Below the pieces are notes generated by a model. It was not told where the DNA came from, searched no databases, and was given only the letters and a program-made list of their open reading frames with translations. Of a DNA stretch of 64,000 nucleotides, positions 53,404-61,376 are shown piece after piece. This DNA comes from PWXP01 sp040772845 (lineage in GTDB: Bacteria > Planctomycetota > Planctomycetia > Pirellulales > Thermoguttaceae): NCBI GenBank assembly GCA_040772845.1, contig JAXGXG010000002.1, positions 806,001 through 870,000 of the forward strand, given 5' to 3'. The translations under genes and the position numbers were made by a program. The first letter of the stretch is position 1. Every line of letters starts with the position of its first letter.

Positions 53404-56338
53404 TCCCTCCGCTTGCATCATGCCATAACGAACGCCAGTAGCGCCGGTCAAGTTCATAGGGATCGACGGCCGCGTCATCGGCATGATCGGCCGAGAGGAC
53501 ACCGTAGCGTCGCATTTCGCGCAGATACTGTGGAGAAGGTTGAAAACCGGGCATGTCGAACCGTTGGATCTGGTCCAGGTTCCGTTTGCCTGCCGTCACC
53601 ATGGCCAGCAGTGCCTTGTAGTCGGCATCATCGCTGGCGGTGAATACGCTGGCGGGGCGCCCTTCGGCATCGCGGCAGAGGCCGAGGCCGCCTACCTCTG
53701 GCGCCAGCGGGGCCAGCAGCAAGAGCGATCGTTCCGGCCGGGAGAGGTTGAAGACGATATGCCGGCTGAGCTTCAGACGCGGGTCGTCGATACGGAATCG
53801 CCAGAACGAAATACCGCGTTCGTCCGAAAGCGACCGCGGCAAGACCATGGCGTCTTGATGGCACGAGGCACAACGACGGTCGATCACCGCGGCTGCCGTC
53901 TGCGTCGTGGGCCAGTCGAAGTCGGTGTTGATCAGGTTGTTCTGGTGGTAGCCGCCGATGGCGCCGTTGCCCAGGGCGGCATAGGTGCCCGGATACGGGG
54001 CGCCGACCTCGATCCACAGCCGCAGCATGGTCTTCTGCCGATCGGTCGCCTTCACGTCGTAGTGCGAGCCGTCGAGCATCTGAAGGATTCGGCTGGCCGA
54101 TGAACCGACGAAACGCGGCGGGTGGTTGCTTGTTGCCGTATTGCGATTATCCGAGAAGAGCCGATGTACGGTCATGCTGAAATAGGCATGGGAAAACATG
54201 GGGCCGCGATCACCGGTCAGCAGGACGCCGCCTGCGTAGGGGCCGCCCCGAGCCGTCTTCTCGGCGCCGTGGCAGTCGGTGCATAGGGCGTCGAGAATCG
54301 GCTGTACGTCGCGGGGAAAATCGAACACATCCGGAAACCCTTGGATTGGCTCAATGCGGCTCGGACGCCGCGCCATGGCCGAAAGGTAGCCCGGAGGCAG
54401 AAGGGTCTGCGTGCGCTGCTCGTGACAGCCGACACACCCGATCACCTCGCCCGGCTGCACCGTCAGGAAGCTGTGCATGCGTTTGACGGCCATGTCGTTC
54501 TCGTCCAGCGCCACAAAGAACAGCGAGCGGAGCGGCGGCAGTTCCATATACGCAGAACCGTCCGGCTCGACCGGAACGGCGCCCAGCACGCGTTCCAAAG
54601 TGAACGAACCGCCGTAGGTCAGCGGGTCCATGCCGCCGGTGAAATTGATCGGCTTCGGCAGGGCTTCGAGGATCAGCAGTTTCTTGATATCTCCCCGTTT
54701 CACCCCCTCCATGTTGCGGCCCTCGTACACGTCCAGCAGCGCTGCTGCACCATTGGTTACCAGCCGGTCGGCGCGATCCGGAATCACCGGCTCGCGCGGG
54801 CGGGCAACAAGCGGGCGCGGTTCATGGCATTCCAGTCCGGCGGCTTGTTCATCCAGTCCCGTTTGGAACAGCGTCATGGCCTGCCCTTGTTCGTTCAGCA
54901 GGACGATGCGTTGTCCTTGCGCCGCCATAAACGCCCGTTCCGAAAACGCCCAGGGATCACGGTAGTTGCTCTGTTGTGTAATGGCTCGAGCCGAGTCACG
55001 GTTGTCCGGTCCCTGCCGAGGATCGACCAGGGTGATCACGCCGTCGTGTTCGCGGCGGCCGTGACCGGGTGAGAAGATGGCCACCACCTTGCGGTTGTCC
55101 GGCGCCGGTTTCGCATCAATCATCAGCGTACTCGGATGCTGATTGCCGTAGTACACCATCTGGCCCGTACCATCCGGGTTCGCCGTCCACAAATGATGGT
55201 AGTCCACCTGCGACCGGTCCACATATTCCCACCGCTGGTACAAGATACGGCCGTCAGGCAACGGCCACGGCGTGTTGTCGTGTTCAATATTGGCGGAAAT
55301 GGGGTGAATATCACTCCCGTCGCCGTTGCATCGGTAGAGGATCCCCACCTGCGTCAGCCAGCAGTTCACCCAGCGATGACAACGGCTGGAAATGAACACG
55401 ATCCGGTCATCGGGCAGGTAGCAGGGTTCGATATCGTCGTAGGGGCCGTCGGTCAACTGCCGAAGGTTGTTGCCATCGATATCGATTTCGTAGAGATGAT
55501 AATAGGGACTTTCGCCTTTACGGTACGAAAACAGGATCTTCCGGGCATCGTAATGGACCACGGGATCACGGACGGCGCCCTGGGGATCGTCGAGCAGGAC
55601 GGTCACATCGCCCGTATCGAGCTTCATGCGGCACAACTTTCCGCCCGGGCCGTAGGTCAGCCGGTTCTCATCCTCAGCGTAATAGCCGAAGTTTGCGTAC
55701 CAGTGACCGTCCTTGCCCGGCTGGCGCAGGGCGAAGACAATCTCGCCAATTCCCTGCTCACCGAGTTGTTTGAGTACCGGAGCCATGGCCTCCGCCTCGG
55801 CTTTGCGCCGGGCTGCTTCCGCCCGGCGGCGGGCCTCGGCCAAAACCTGTTGTGCCTCACCTTCGGGAAATCCGATTTCCCAAATCGAGAAGAGTCCGAA
55901 CGGGCCGGGCTTCAGGCACAACACGCGCAGGTAGCGGCCGCGCGCGGCCAGGCCGCCGACTGTCTCGCGCTCGCCCTTGCCGTCTCGCTGCTGATGCACC
56001 GTCTGCCACGCGGTTCCGTCGTCCGACACCTGGATATCGTACTCGGCCGCATAGGCGCGTTCCCAATAGAGGACGATCTTGTCGATACCGACAACTCTTC
56101 CGAAGTCAATTTGGAGCCATTCGGGCCGACCGCGGAAACCACTGCTGGCCCATCGCGAGCGGGTATCGCCGTCCATGGCGTAAGCCGGCGCGTAGTCACC
56201 GGCGTGAACGCTCGAGGCGCACAACGGCGGCACAAGATCGCTTGGCCCCAAAGCATCGGCGAGACTGCGGGAAGGGCCTCCTGTGGCAATCCCGAATAAC
56301 GCGAGCAACCCGACGTAGAACAGGCAGCGCGCCGTCAT
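53381..56338 (-). CDS. Secreted multidomain HzsA-like protein: discoidin, TolB-like propeller and three c-type haem sites
   Basis: 985 aa with signal peptide MTARCLFYVGLLALFGIATG. Residues of about 35-155 are an F5/8 type C (discoidin) domain (YAMDGDTRSRWASSGFRG, WLQIDFGRVVGIDKIVLYWE). An Ala/Glu/Arg-rich helix (AEARRRAEAARRKAEAEAM) leads into a TolB/WD40-like propeller (LCRMKLDTGDVTVLLDDP, LYEIDIDGNNLRQLTDGPYDDIEP, VFISSRCHRWVNCWLTQVG). The C-terminal third resembles the hydrazine synthase alpha-subunit family, with CxxCH motifs CVGCH, CTDCH and CASCH. It should be an exported cytochrome; hydrazine synthesis is not implied, since the other subunits are absent and the family is broad in planctomycetes. 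Confidence 0.85.
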   Translation of the reverse strand: MTARCLFYVGLLALFGIATGGPSRSLADALGPSDLVPPLCASSVHAGDYAPAYAMDGDTRSRWASSGFRGRPEWLQIDFGRVVGIDKIVLYWERAYAAEYDIQVSDDGTAWQTVHQQRDGKGERETVGGLAARGRYLRVLCLKPGPFGLFSIWEIGFPEGEAQQVLAEARRRAEAARRKAEAEAMAPVLKQLGEQGIGEIVFALRQPGKDGHWYANFGYYAEDENRLTYGPGGKLCRMKLDTGDVTVLLDDPQGAVRDPVVHYDARKILFSYRKGESPYYHLYEIDIDGNNLRQLTDGPYDDIEPCYLPDDRIVFISSRCHRWVNCWLTQVGILYRCNGDGSDIHPISANIEHDNTPWPLPDGRILYQRWEYVDRSQVDYHHLWTANPDGTGQMVYYGNQHPSTLMIDAKPAPDNRKVVAIFSPGHGRREHDGVITLVDPRQGPDNRDSARAITQQSNYRDPWAFSERAFMAAQGQRIVLLNEQGQAMTLFQTGLDEQAAGLECHEPRPLVARPREPVIPDRADRLVTNGAAALLDVYEGRNMEGVKRGDIKKLLILEALPKPINFTGGMDPLTYGGSFTLERVLGAVPVEPDGSAYMELPPLRSLFFVALDENDMAVKRMHSFLTVQPGEVIGCVGCHEQRTQTLLPPGYLSAMARRPSRIEPIQGFPDVFDFPRDVQPILDALCTDCHGAEKTARGGPYAGGVLLTGDRGPMFSHAYFSMTVHRLFSDNRNTATSNHPPRFVGSSASRILQMLDGSHYDVKATDRQKTMLRLWIEVGAPYPGTYAALGNGAIGGYHQNNLINTDFDWPTTQTAAAVIDRRCASCHQDAMVLPRSLSDERGISFWRFRIDDPRLKLSRHIVFNLSRPERSLLLLAPLAPEVGGLGLCRDAEGRPASVFTASDDADYKALLAMVTAGKRNLDQIQRFDMPGFQPSPQYLREMRRYGVLSADHADDAAVDPYELDRRYWRSLWHDASGGTTTSEER

Positions 56339-56517
56339 GGCCTTCTCCTGGCTGGTGGGACAAACAGGGCGAGAACGCGGGGCAACCTGCTCAGTCTAGC
56401 ATGACACCACCTGCCGCACAAGCTTCCCGCGACGCGTTTCACCTCGTGTGCGCGAAAAGCGCCCCCCCTACAATGAAGGCGCCCTTGAAACGTCCAAGTC
56501 CCTGAGCGGATCGCAAA

Positions 56518-56964
56518 ATGTTCGGTTCAGGGGAAGGCTCGGACAGGCTTGCGTTTTTTGCGCTAACCAGGGTGGCAAGTGGCGCGTCGATCGAACCGGC
56601 AAGAGTTGTCGTACGCCGGTTGACCGACTCTCTGGCAATTCCAGAACCCGACGTTGCCGCCGCCCTAAGGTTTATTCGCGAGAACGCATGCCGGCCGATT
56701 CAGGTTTGCGACGTGGTCGCGCACCTTGCAATCTCCGGCACCGTGCTGAAGGAACGGTTCCGCAAGTGGGTGGGGAATTCCGTGCATGCTGAAATCACAA
56801 ACACCCGAATCCGCGAAGCAAAACGCCTGCTGGCCACAACCGATCTCCCCTTGCGCCAGATTGCGCATCAGCTTGGCTACCGGCATTAAGAGTATCTCGG
56901 CGCGGTATTCAAGAAGACGACCGGCAAGACGCCAGGACGGTATCGCCCGGAGGCGCGCACATGA
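56518..56964 (+). pseudogene. Remnant of an XylR-type regulator: AraC HTH only, with an in-frame TAA
   Basis: The frame from 56518 contains a recognisable linker and AraC domain from about 56600 on: VRRLTDSLAIPEPDVAAAL, ENACRPIQVCDVVAHLAISG, LKERFRKWVGNS and LPLRQIAHQLGYRH. It is stopped by TAA at 56887-56889, but the same frame continues with EYLGAVFKKTTGKTPGRYR to 56964, exactly the conserved end of the family. So one codon (probably CAA or CAG in living relatives) has become a stop. The sugar-sensor domain of about 290 residues is missing; only about 180 bp separate the remnant from the next gene. A dead gene, probably left over from loss of a polysaccharide locus. Confidence 0.85.
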
Positions 56965-57373
56965 CCTTTCCGCAGGAACGCGGGAGATCCCCTGTCAGAG
57001 ATCACCCGGCAGCACCCCTACGGGAGGTCGCCGTTCACGGGTCGGCGGCGCACGCCATTCTCCCCACTGCACACGAGGGGGACGGTCCCCTGCAAACAGC
57101 TACTGGGGAAGCAGCCTCGCAACAGGGCGTCGGCGAACCCGGCGATCCGTCCGTGTGCTACAAGAATCCGTCTGTTTGCCTCCTGGCTGTCTGTTGACAT
57201 AAGGCGGGCCCCGTGAGAATACGATAGAATGACGAAAGGGGGGGGCTTTGGCTCTCCTTGCGATGGTGTCGACCAGGCGGGAAGTTATTGCGACTTCCTG
57301 ACGCGTCGCCGCCATAGAGTCGATGGACGTCTGCTCGATCTCCAAAATCGAAAAACTCGGGGAGGGCCTTGTC
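56965..57373. other. Intergenic region with dispersed repeat copy 2 and a possible promoter
   Basis: No gene. The 64-bp repeat is at 57026-57089. TTGACA at 57194-57199 is followed by an AGAATACGATAGAAT stretch that could contain a -10 element (TACGAT at 20-bp spacing). It would drive the PEP-CTERM pseudogene starting at 57374. The ORF running antisense through this region is not credible. Confidence 0.45.
57026..57089. repeat. Dispersed 64-bp repeat, copy 2
   Basis: It matches 23487-23550 at roughly 80% by eye (shared CGCCGTTCAC-like start, GGCGGCG middle, CACTGC, and GGGGACGGTCCC end). See copy 1. Confidence 0.6.
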
Positions 57374-58576
57374 GTGCGGAATCGATCGCTTCTCGGTTTG
57401 CTTGGGGGCGCGTTGCTTCTCGGCAGTGTGCTGGCGTCGGCGATAAACACGGATCCCGTGTGAGGGGCCGATGGGATCTGGAGCGCATCGGCCAACGGCG
57501 ACTGGTCGGATGCCGGAAATTGGTCCGGCGGGGTCGCTGCCGATGGGAGCGGCACTACGGCCTTCTTCAATACCGTCGATGTCCCGACGGCAGGGATCGT
57601 CGTGTCACTCGATGCGCCGCGGACCATCGGACACCTTGCCTTCGATGATACCAACACGGGCACAGCCGGCAGTTGGACGTTGGCGGGGCCCGAAACACTG
57701 ACACTCGCCGGAACGTCTCCCTCAATTACTGTCGGTTCGCTCGGGACCGGCGCCTCGGCCACGATTGCCACGACAATCACCGGTAGCGACGGAGTCACGA
57801 GAGCCGGGAACGGGACACTCACCCTGACCGGCAGCAATAGCTACACCGGCGGGACTACGGTCAACGCCGGCGCGCTGAAGGGAACCATCGATAGCATTTG
57901 CGGTGACGTCCAGGTGGCGAGCGGTGCGACCGTACAGTTCAACGCAACTGAAACGGGCGAGATATCCAACATCATCGCCGGCGAGGGCGTGCTTCGATTG
58001 CACCTTGGGAGTGGCGTGCACACCATCATGAATAATCTGGGCGGAGTCAAGGGGTTGATCTGGGTTTCCAATACCGGAATCCCCGTAACCAATAAATGGT
58101 CGGTCACGAATTCCGTCAGTGCCGACGCCGCCGTACTCCTGGACCCGGGGAGTACGATCTTTGTCCTTGGCGGCCAGACGGCCTCGTTCAGCAAGGGAAT
58201 CACCCTTAGTGGCTAGGGCAACACAGAAAACCGCGGTGCAATTTCGCTGAGCTACGGCGGAACTCTCTCACTGATCTTCGGTAACACCGCCCCATTCCAT
58301 GATGGGGCGCAGTTCGACCTGTTCGCCTTTTCCGGCGACGCCTCGGGAGCCCTGTCGGAAGTCACGTCGTCGGGCTACTATGCAGGAGAATGGGAATGGG
58401 ACGGAATTGACACGTTTTCGCTGGCGAGTGGGCGGCAGACACTGCTGTTTCTGCAGACCACCGGAGACCTGACGATCGCACCTGAACCGTCCGGGGCGGC
58501 CTTGGCCATACTTGCCATGTTGATCCTGGCTTCCGTTCGCCGCCGAAACCGCCCGATCAGGAATGACGTTCCGTGA
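57374..58576 (+). pseudogene. PEP-CTERM autotransporter-strand-repeat protein, interrupted by TGA at codon 30 and TAG at codon 281
   Basis: One reading frame of 400 codons runs from a GTG at 57374 (GGGGAGGG 8-15 bases upstream) to TGA at 58574-58576. It begins with a signal peptide (RNRSLLGLLGGALLLGSVLA), meets TGA at 57461-57463, and continues with typical autotransporter-associated beta-strand repeats (GIWSASANGDWSDAGNWSGG, GNGTLTLTGSNSYTGGTTVN). It meets TAG at 58214-58216 and continues with ENRGAISLSYGGTLSLIFG to a PEP-CTERM end (APEPSGAALAILAMLIL, then SVRRRNR). Both flanking signals are intact, so the inactivation looks recent. TGG-to-TGA and CAG-to-TAG transitions would explain both stops. 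Confidence 0.85.
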
Positions 58577-59152
58577 CCGATTGCTTCCGCAGTCGGCGGG
58601 AGCCACAGCCGGCTAACGGGCAGGCGATGGAGCGGCTTCTTGCTGTGGCAGTGCGGTTCGAGGGCGGAAAATCGGCAAGACTGCCCGAAGGCGGAACTAC
58701 GCACTGGCCGTGCACCGGGAAACGGAAGTGCTTCCATGTGCGGGACTCCTTCCCCTCAAAACGCTCGCCGCGACACCTCCTTCCAGAGAGACCGCACTAA
58801 ACCTCAAGGGGGAGGGGAAGCCGAATGCGTTGTGGTCCGGGGATAAGCACCGGCGAGTGACGCTGCGCGGGCTGAGAACAGACAGGACGAGGGGTGCCTC
58901 TGCGGGTACGGCTTGCGTTCCGGATGGCGGGTGGACCGCTTCGGAGACGAAGGGGCGCGAAGCACTCAGGAAGACAACAGGGCGATCCACAGCGAGGCGA
59001 GGATACGGCGCACCCTCGGAAGTCAGCGCGCCGAGGGCGAGCGCAGCATACGCCGGGGCAAGCAGGCATGCTGCTTGGGCTTCGCGGCCCAAAGCCCGAA
59101 CGCCGTCGCAACTGCTAGCTTGCCAGCGGTGGTTGTCTGTAGACCGAGTGTT
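58577..59152. other. Non-coding stretch left of the insertion sequence, nothing recognised
   Basis: In 576 bases I find no protein with recognisable features and no known RNA gene. Several small hairpins occur (for example AAGCAGGCATGCTGCTT at about 59063). Long ORFs here are low-complexity and shift between strands. It may be debris around the insertion site. Confidence 0.45.
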
Positions 59153-60866
59153 GTCTTCTCCTTGTGCGGGTCAGCGGAACAGACGCTGCTGCCTCTCGGA
59201 AGAGCTTCGTGGCTTCTTCCGCCGTGGCCGCTTCGGAGGCAACTCCTTGCCCCGAATCTGCGCGTCGATCGCCTTGGCGATCGGGCTCAGCCGCATCTTG
59301 CCCAGCGACCCTTCATGCCGGGGTAGACTGGCCAGCATCGTAGCGAACGCTTCATGCACGATCATCACCGTGCCGACCAGAGCGTGAAATCTCGCGGCGC
59401 CGGTGACGTTCCCGTCATCGATGCCCCAGAATATCTTAAGCCGCGCGTTGACCCGCTCCACAGCCGGGCGGCCCTTGTAAAGCCGCTCGAACTGCTTCGT
59501 GGCACGCGGAATAGCAGGAAACCGTCGCAGGTCGATCTCTTGTTTGACTCGCACCGTCAAGCCGTACTTCTTGCCTGCGTTGCAGCGAGAGCTCATCGGA
59601 CATTCCCAGCCCTCATGCATCGCCGGGCAGCGATACTTCAAAGTGCCCCGGGACGGCTCGTGGCCGATGTAGGCCATGCGGTGCCGAACCATAGGCGTAC
59701 TTACGCGATCATAGCAGTGTAGTGTACCCGCCTCATCGTACACGATATTCGAGTTGCCGTCGTGGCCGGGAAGCATTCTCTCGTGCTCCTCCTTCCATAG
59801 CGAACGGTTTTGGATGACCGGTTTGATGCCGGATTCGTGCAGCTTCTGATGGACCTTGGCGTCGTCAGCCGCTTTGTCGTAAGCGAGCGTTGCCATGCGC
59901 CCCTCGGGAAGGTTCGCTTGGGCCTGATCGACCAGGATCGGCAGCATCTCGTTGTCACCCGTCTTTGTCGAACTGATGCGGTACGCCAAGGACACTTCGT
60001 GACGCGTGTCGACAAGCAGGTGCAGTTTGAACCCAAACCATTCCACAATACGACTGACTAGGCCGTCTTCATTCTTGTATTCCTTCCGGCCGCCGGCCGG
60101 CTGCGGCAGGCCGTTCTTGTCCAGTTCGATCTTCGATGCCCTCTTGTCGGCAGCCGAATCGGCTGAGCCCTCCGCAGCCGTTGCACCTTGGATCGTTGCC
60201 GGTTGTTGAGACGGGACGGGGCCGTGGGTCCCTCGCTCTACCTCAGAAGGGCCGCTCGCCGCCGCGGGTCTGGATGATTCCTTCCCGGCGTCTGCCGCCT
60301 TCTTCTGCTCCATTTCCTCTTTGTGCTTCTGGGCATCGGCCCGGGTGCGCCGAGCATTCAGCCATGTCGAATCGCCGGCGGTGCTTTCCCCCAAGTCCGG
60401 CACGGCACGGCCCAATCGCTGAGCCATCACGTTGAATATCTCCTCAAGATGCGGCCGATGGGGATCTTGCCCAAGCACGTCCAGGAAGCGGGAGACGTTC
60501 CATCCGTTGGGGATTTGTTCCGGCGACTCGATGCCGGCGATCTTCTGCAGCGACGGATTCCGCCTCAGCTCTCCTAAGCAGGCCTCCACATCCCGGTGCC
60601 TCAGTGCCATGGTCAACACCACGACACGCCAAAGGACGAGCACCGGATAATCGTTACGTCCCCGGCCGCGCCATGTCCGAAGGCTTTCGAGCAAGGGCCC
60701 ATCCGGGATGGTCTCGAAGAGGCGTCGAAGGGTGACCAGAGCGGGCGCGTCTTCCAGACAAACCCAGGCGAACAGCGGAAGTTGGACTTGGATTCTCATG
60801 GTTGGCCTCCGTGCGTAACTGACGGGCCTATTATACACCGCAACTAATCCCCGCACAAGGGGAGGA
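59153..60866. mobile_element. Insertion sequence with DDE transposase and ~15-bp imperfect terminal inverted repeats
   Basis: CTCCTTGTGCGGG at about 59157-59170, just past the transposase stop codon, mirrors CCCCGCACAAGGGG at about 60849-60862, which lies ~50 bp upstream of the transposase start. That gives an element of about 1.7 kb with one gene. I could not find an unambiguous target-site duplication, so the ends are accurate only to a few bases. Confidence 0.65.
59171..60799 (-). CDS. DDE transposase (IS4/IS1182-like)
   Basis: 542 aa from the ATG at 60799, six bases after GGAGG. The N-terminal part (VQLPLFAWVCLEDAPALVTL, ALRHRDVEACLGELRRNP) resembles the DUF772/IS1182-type region. Candidate catalytic residues are Asp in STAGDSTWLNARR, Asp in MATLAYDKAADD and Glu in YKGRPAVERVNARLK. 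Between the first two lies a 90-residue Glu/Lys/Ala-rich insertion (HKEEMEQKKAADAGKE). The chain is full length and ends in a basic tail (PPKRPRRKKPRSSS), so the element could be active. Exact IS family not assigned. Confidence 0.88.
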   Translation of the reverse strand: MRIQVQLPLFAWVCLEDAPALVTLRRLFETIPDGPLLESLRTWRGRGRNDYPVLVLWRVVVLTMALRHRDVEACLGELRRNPSLQKIAGIESPEQIPNGWNVSRFLDVLGQDPHRPHLEEIFNVMAQRLGRAVPDLGESTAGDSTWLNARRTRADAQKHKEEMEQKKAADAGKESSRPAAASGPSEVERGTHGPVPSQQPATIQGATAAEGSADSAADKRASKIELDKNGLPQPAGGRKEYKNEDGLVSRIVEWFGFKLHLLVDTRHEVSLAYRISSTKTGDNEMLPILVDQAQANLPEGRMATLAYDKAADDAKVHQKLHESGIKPVIQNRSLWKEEHERMLPGHDGNSNIVYDEAGTLHCYDRVSTPMVRHRMAYIGHEPSRGTLKYRCPAMHEGWECPMSSRCNAGKKYGLTVRVKQEIDLRRFPAIPRATKQFERLYKGRPAVERVNARLKIFWGIDDGNVTGAARFHALVGTVMIVHEAFATMLASLPRHEGSLGKMRLSPIAKAIDAQIRGKELPPKRPRRKKPRSSSERQQRLFR

Positions 60867-61020
60867 GTGGTCGAAAAATCCAAAAAATCGGCTAGTCGGC
60901 GGCCAAAACACGGAGAAAAATCACGACTTTGCGGGTAAGACCATTTTTAACCCTCTCCCAGGTCCTCTCCAGCCAAGGACTTGCGAACAGCGCATTCGGC
61001 TTGGGGAGGGGCTTGACCTC

Positions 61021-61049
61021 TTGACGACGACGGCAGTAGACCGTATACT
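61021..61049 (+). promoter_or_regulatory. Sigma70-like promoter of the cimA leader
   Basis: TTGACG (61021-61026), 17 bp, TATACT (61044-61049). Initiation would fall near 61056, leaving a leader of about 320 nt before cimA that contains the leader peptide and attenuator. Confidence 0.7.
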
Positions 61050-61097
61050 TGTCTGCTCTGGTTGTTTTGGTGGAATTTCCTCCCTGATTTTCCGGTC

Positions 61098-61199
61098 ATG
61101 CCTGCCCACATTCCAAATCTTTCGATCGTGATGCCCCCCTGCCGAAGCCATGCTGCTTCGGTGGAGGAGATTATCATTATTGGGAAGGTTCGGCCCTAG
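61098..61199 (+). CDS. Isoleucine-rich leader peptide of the cimA attenuator
   Basis: A 33-codon frame starts at ATG 61098 (MPAHIPNLSIV; an in-frame ATG at 61131 would give 22 codons) and ends ASVEEIIIIGKVRP with TAG at 61197-61199. Six of its codons are Ile (ATT or ATC), four of them consecutive at 61170-61181, followed by a Val three codons later. It precedes the gene for citramalate synthase, the entry step of isoleucine synthesis. Ribosome stalling on the Ile codons when charged tRNA-Ile is scarce would leave 61192-61204 free. No strong ribosome-binding site is seen, which is the weak point. Confidence 0.65.
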   Translation: MPAHIPNLSIVMPPCRSHAASVEEIIIIGKVRP

Positions 61200-61243
61200 G
61201 GCTTCCGACCGGCAAAACGCCCGAGTACCCAAGCCCTGAGGCC
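61192..61243 (+). promoter_or_regulatory. Candidate antiterminator pairing segment in the cimA leader
   Basis: GGCCCTAGGGCTT (61192-61204) can pair with the 5' arm of the terminator, AAGCCCTGAGGCC (61231-61243), at 11 of 13 positions. The leader-peptide stop codon TAG (61197-61199) lies inside the first segment, so a ribosome that reaches the stop would block this pairing and allow the terminator to form. Confidence 0.6.
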
Positions 61244-61267
61244 GAAATCGGCCTGAGGGCTTTTTTT
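61231..61267 (+). terminator. Intrinsic terminator (attenuator) before cimA
   Basis: AGCCCTGAGGCCG and CGGCCTGAGGGCT form a 13-bp stem with a single mismatch around an AAAT loop, followed by seven T residues (61261-61267). It lies 110 bp upstream of cimA and downstream of the leader peptide. Confidence 0.85.
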
Positions 61268-61274
61268 GTGGTTC

Positions 61275-61315
61275 GGATTCCCACCAGATCATCAAGTAAT
61301 CTCTGGCGGGAATCC
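61275..61315. repeat. Hairpin between the terminator and cimA
   Basis: GGATTCCCACCAGA (61275-61288) and TCTGGCGGGAATCC (61302-61315) pair at 13 of 14 positions around a 13-nt loop. It follows the attenuator and might stabilise the antiterminated transcript; it may also be a dispersed palindrome. Confidence 0.55.
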
Positions 61316-61376
61316 AACCGATGCCGAAGGTTTTTTAGAAGCTCTTTGTTCAGAACCGCTCACTACGAATACTGCT

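Noticed and set aside
53381..56338. Hydrazine synthase and anammox metabolism
   Set aside because: Only one HzsA-like protein is present, fused to discoidin and propeller domains; no partner subunits or other anammox genes are seen in the window.
56505..56530. Possible fourth operator (GGATCGCAAAATG)
   Set aside because: Only one half-site resembles the motif; the second half-site at the 22-bp period is absent.
58577..59152. Possible structured RNA or group II intron fragment
   Set aside because: Some hairpins exist, but no conserved core of a known RNA class or intron domain V could be recognised.
58710..59387. 225-codon plus-strand ORF beside the insertion sequence
   Set aside because: Overlaps the transposase 3' end on the opposite strand, has low-complexity composition and no family resemblance.
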